Source: Rhizobiales bacterium Ga0077537 (GTDB taxonomy: Bacteria > Pseudomonadota > Alphaproteobacteria > Rhizobiales > Hyphomicrobiaceae). From it: 64,000 bases of DNA. The stretch lies in the NCBI GenBank assembly GCA_001464955.1, contig LNEM01000009.1, positions 248,001-312,000 of the forward strand, given 5' to 3'. Below, one piece after another: positions 63,770 through 64,000 of this stretch. The notes under the pieces are model-generated. The model saw only the letters and a program-made list of their open reading frames with translations. It did no database searches and was not told the DNA's origin. The position numbers and the translations under genes are program-made. Position 1 is the first letter of the stretch. Each line of letters starts with the position of its first letter.

Positions 63770-64000
63770 ATGATCGAGCTTCATACCTGGTCGACACCGA
63801 ACGGGCGAAAGGTGTCGATCGCGCTCGAGGAAATGGGCCTCGCCTATTCCGTGCATGCCGTCGACATCTCGAAGGACGAGCAATTCAAGCCGGACTTCCT
63901 GAAGATCAGCCCCAACAACCGGATCCCGGCGATCGTCGATACGGATACGGGGCAGATGCTGTTCGAATCGGGCGCGATCCTGCTCTATCTGGCGGAGAAG
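63770..64000 (+). CDS. glutathione S-transferase, YfcG-like (partial)
   Basis: 77 codons visible, cut by the right edge. The thioredoxin-fold N-terminal domain reads [23 protein letters not shown], then [15 protein letters not shown] and [14 protein letters not shown], the glutathione-binding Asn-Arg-Ile-Pro and Glu-Ser motifs. The STPNGRK active-site region is that of the nu class (YfcG/Ure2-like), known for glutathione-dependent disulfide reductase and peroxidase activity. ATG 63770 is preceded by GAGGAGG. Confidence 0.88.
   Translation, partial: MIELHTWSTPNGRKVSIALEEMGLAYSVHAVDISKDEQFKPDFLKISPNNRIPAIVDTDTGQMLFESGAILLYLAEK

Overview
The window is GC-rich, densely coding DNA from an alphaproteobacterium, most likely a member of the Hyphomicrobiales (Rhizobiales). 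The evidence is the gene order rpsB-tsf-pyrH-frr-uppS-cdsA-rseP-bamA-lpxD-fabZ-lpxA-lpxI-lpxB, the run trpE-ppiD next to tpiA-secG-pyrG, use of LpxI rather than LpxH, a DUF1134/EipA-type envelope protein, and LexA sites of the alphaproteobacterial GTTC-N7-GTTC type. No rRNA, tRNA, CRISPR array, transposase or prophage was found.

Layout. 1-3959 (minus): an Mrp-type cation/proton antiporter operon in the order E-F-G-A'-B-C-D, cut by the left edge. 4235-7749 (minus): trpE and a PpiD-like periplasmic chaperone. 8093-12553 (plus): tpiA, a Lys/Ala-rich exported protein, secG, pyrG, a cytochrome c and a small secreted protein. 12618-18640: an SDR, a GrdB-like reductase with an in-frame UGA (probable selenoprotein), an MFS carrier, a PhyH dioxygenase, thiD and ccdA. 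18718-23748: gph-pgk, a CDP-alcohol phosphatidyltransferase and lutBC. 23755-26731: envelope proteins (Cys-rich small protein, DUF1134 protein, lytic transglycosylase) and a small coiled-coil protein behind a LexA box. 26941-31760: a hydroxyisobutyrate-dehydrogenase-like enzyme, then an SbcD-like/YhaN-like nuclease-ATPase pair behind a second LexA box.

31783-36242 is the accessory-looking part: rpe, then an AlgE-type mannuronan C5-epimerase with RTX repeats, flanked on both sides by direct copies of a composite intergenic repeat, then an AT-rich DUF4375-like gene. 36402-43308: acyl-CoA carboxylase beta subunit, cupin, argJ, MFS carrier and kup. 43712-58030 (plus): the translation / undecaprenyl / phospholipid / BAM / lipid A cluster, closed by a strong hairpin. 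The usual dxr between cdsA and rseP is missing. 58181-64000: a type III PLP decarboxylase and an agmatinase-like enzyme (polyamine metabolism), an EndoU-like secreted protein, an MFS exporter, a small secreted protein and the start of a YfcG-like glutathione transferase.

The most notable items are the probable selenoprotein at 13408-14274, with its UGA, UxxCxxT motif and a well placed SECIS-like hairpin, and the pair of LexA boxes, which suggest a DNA-damage-inducible locus containing an SbcD/YhaN-type nuclease. Next come the repeat-bracketed orphan alginate epimerase and a LpxI with what looks like a degenerate duplication of its C-terminal domain.
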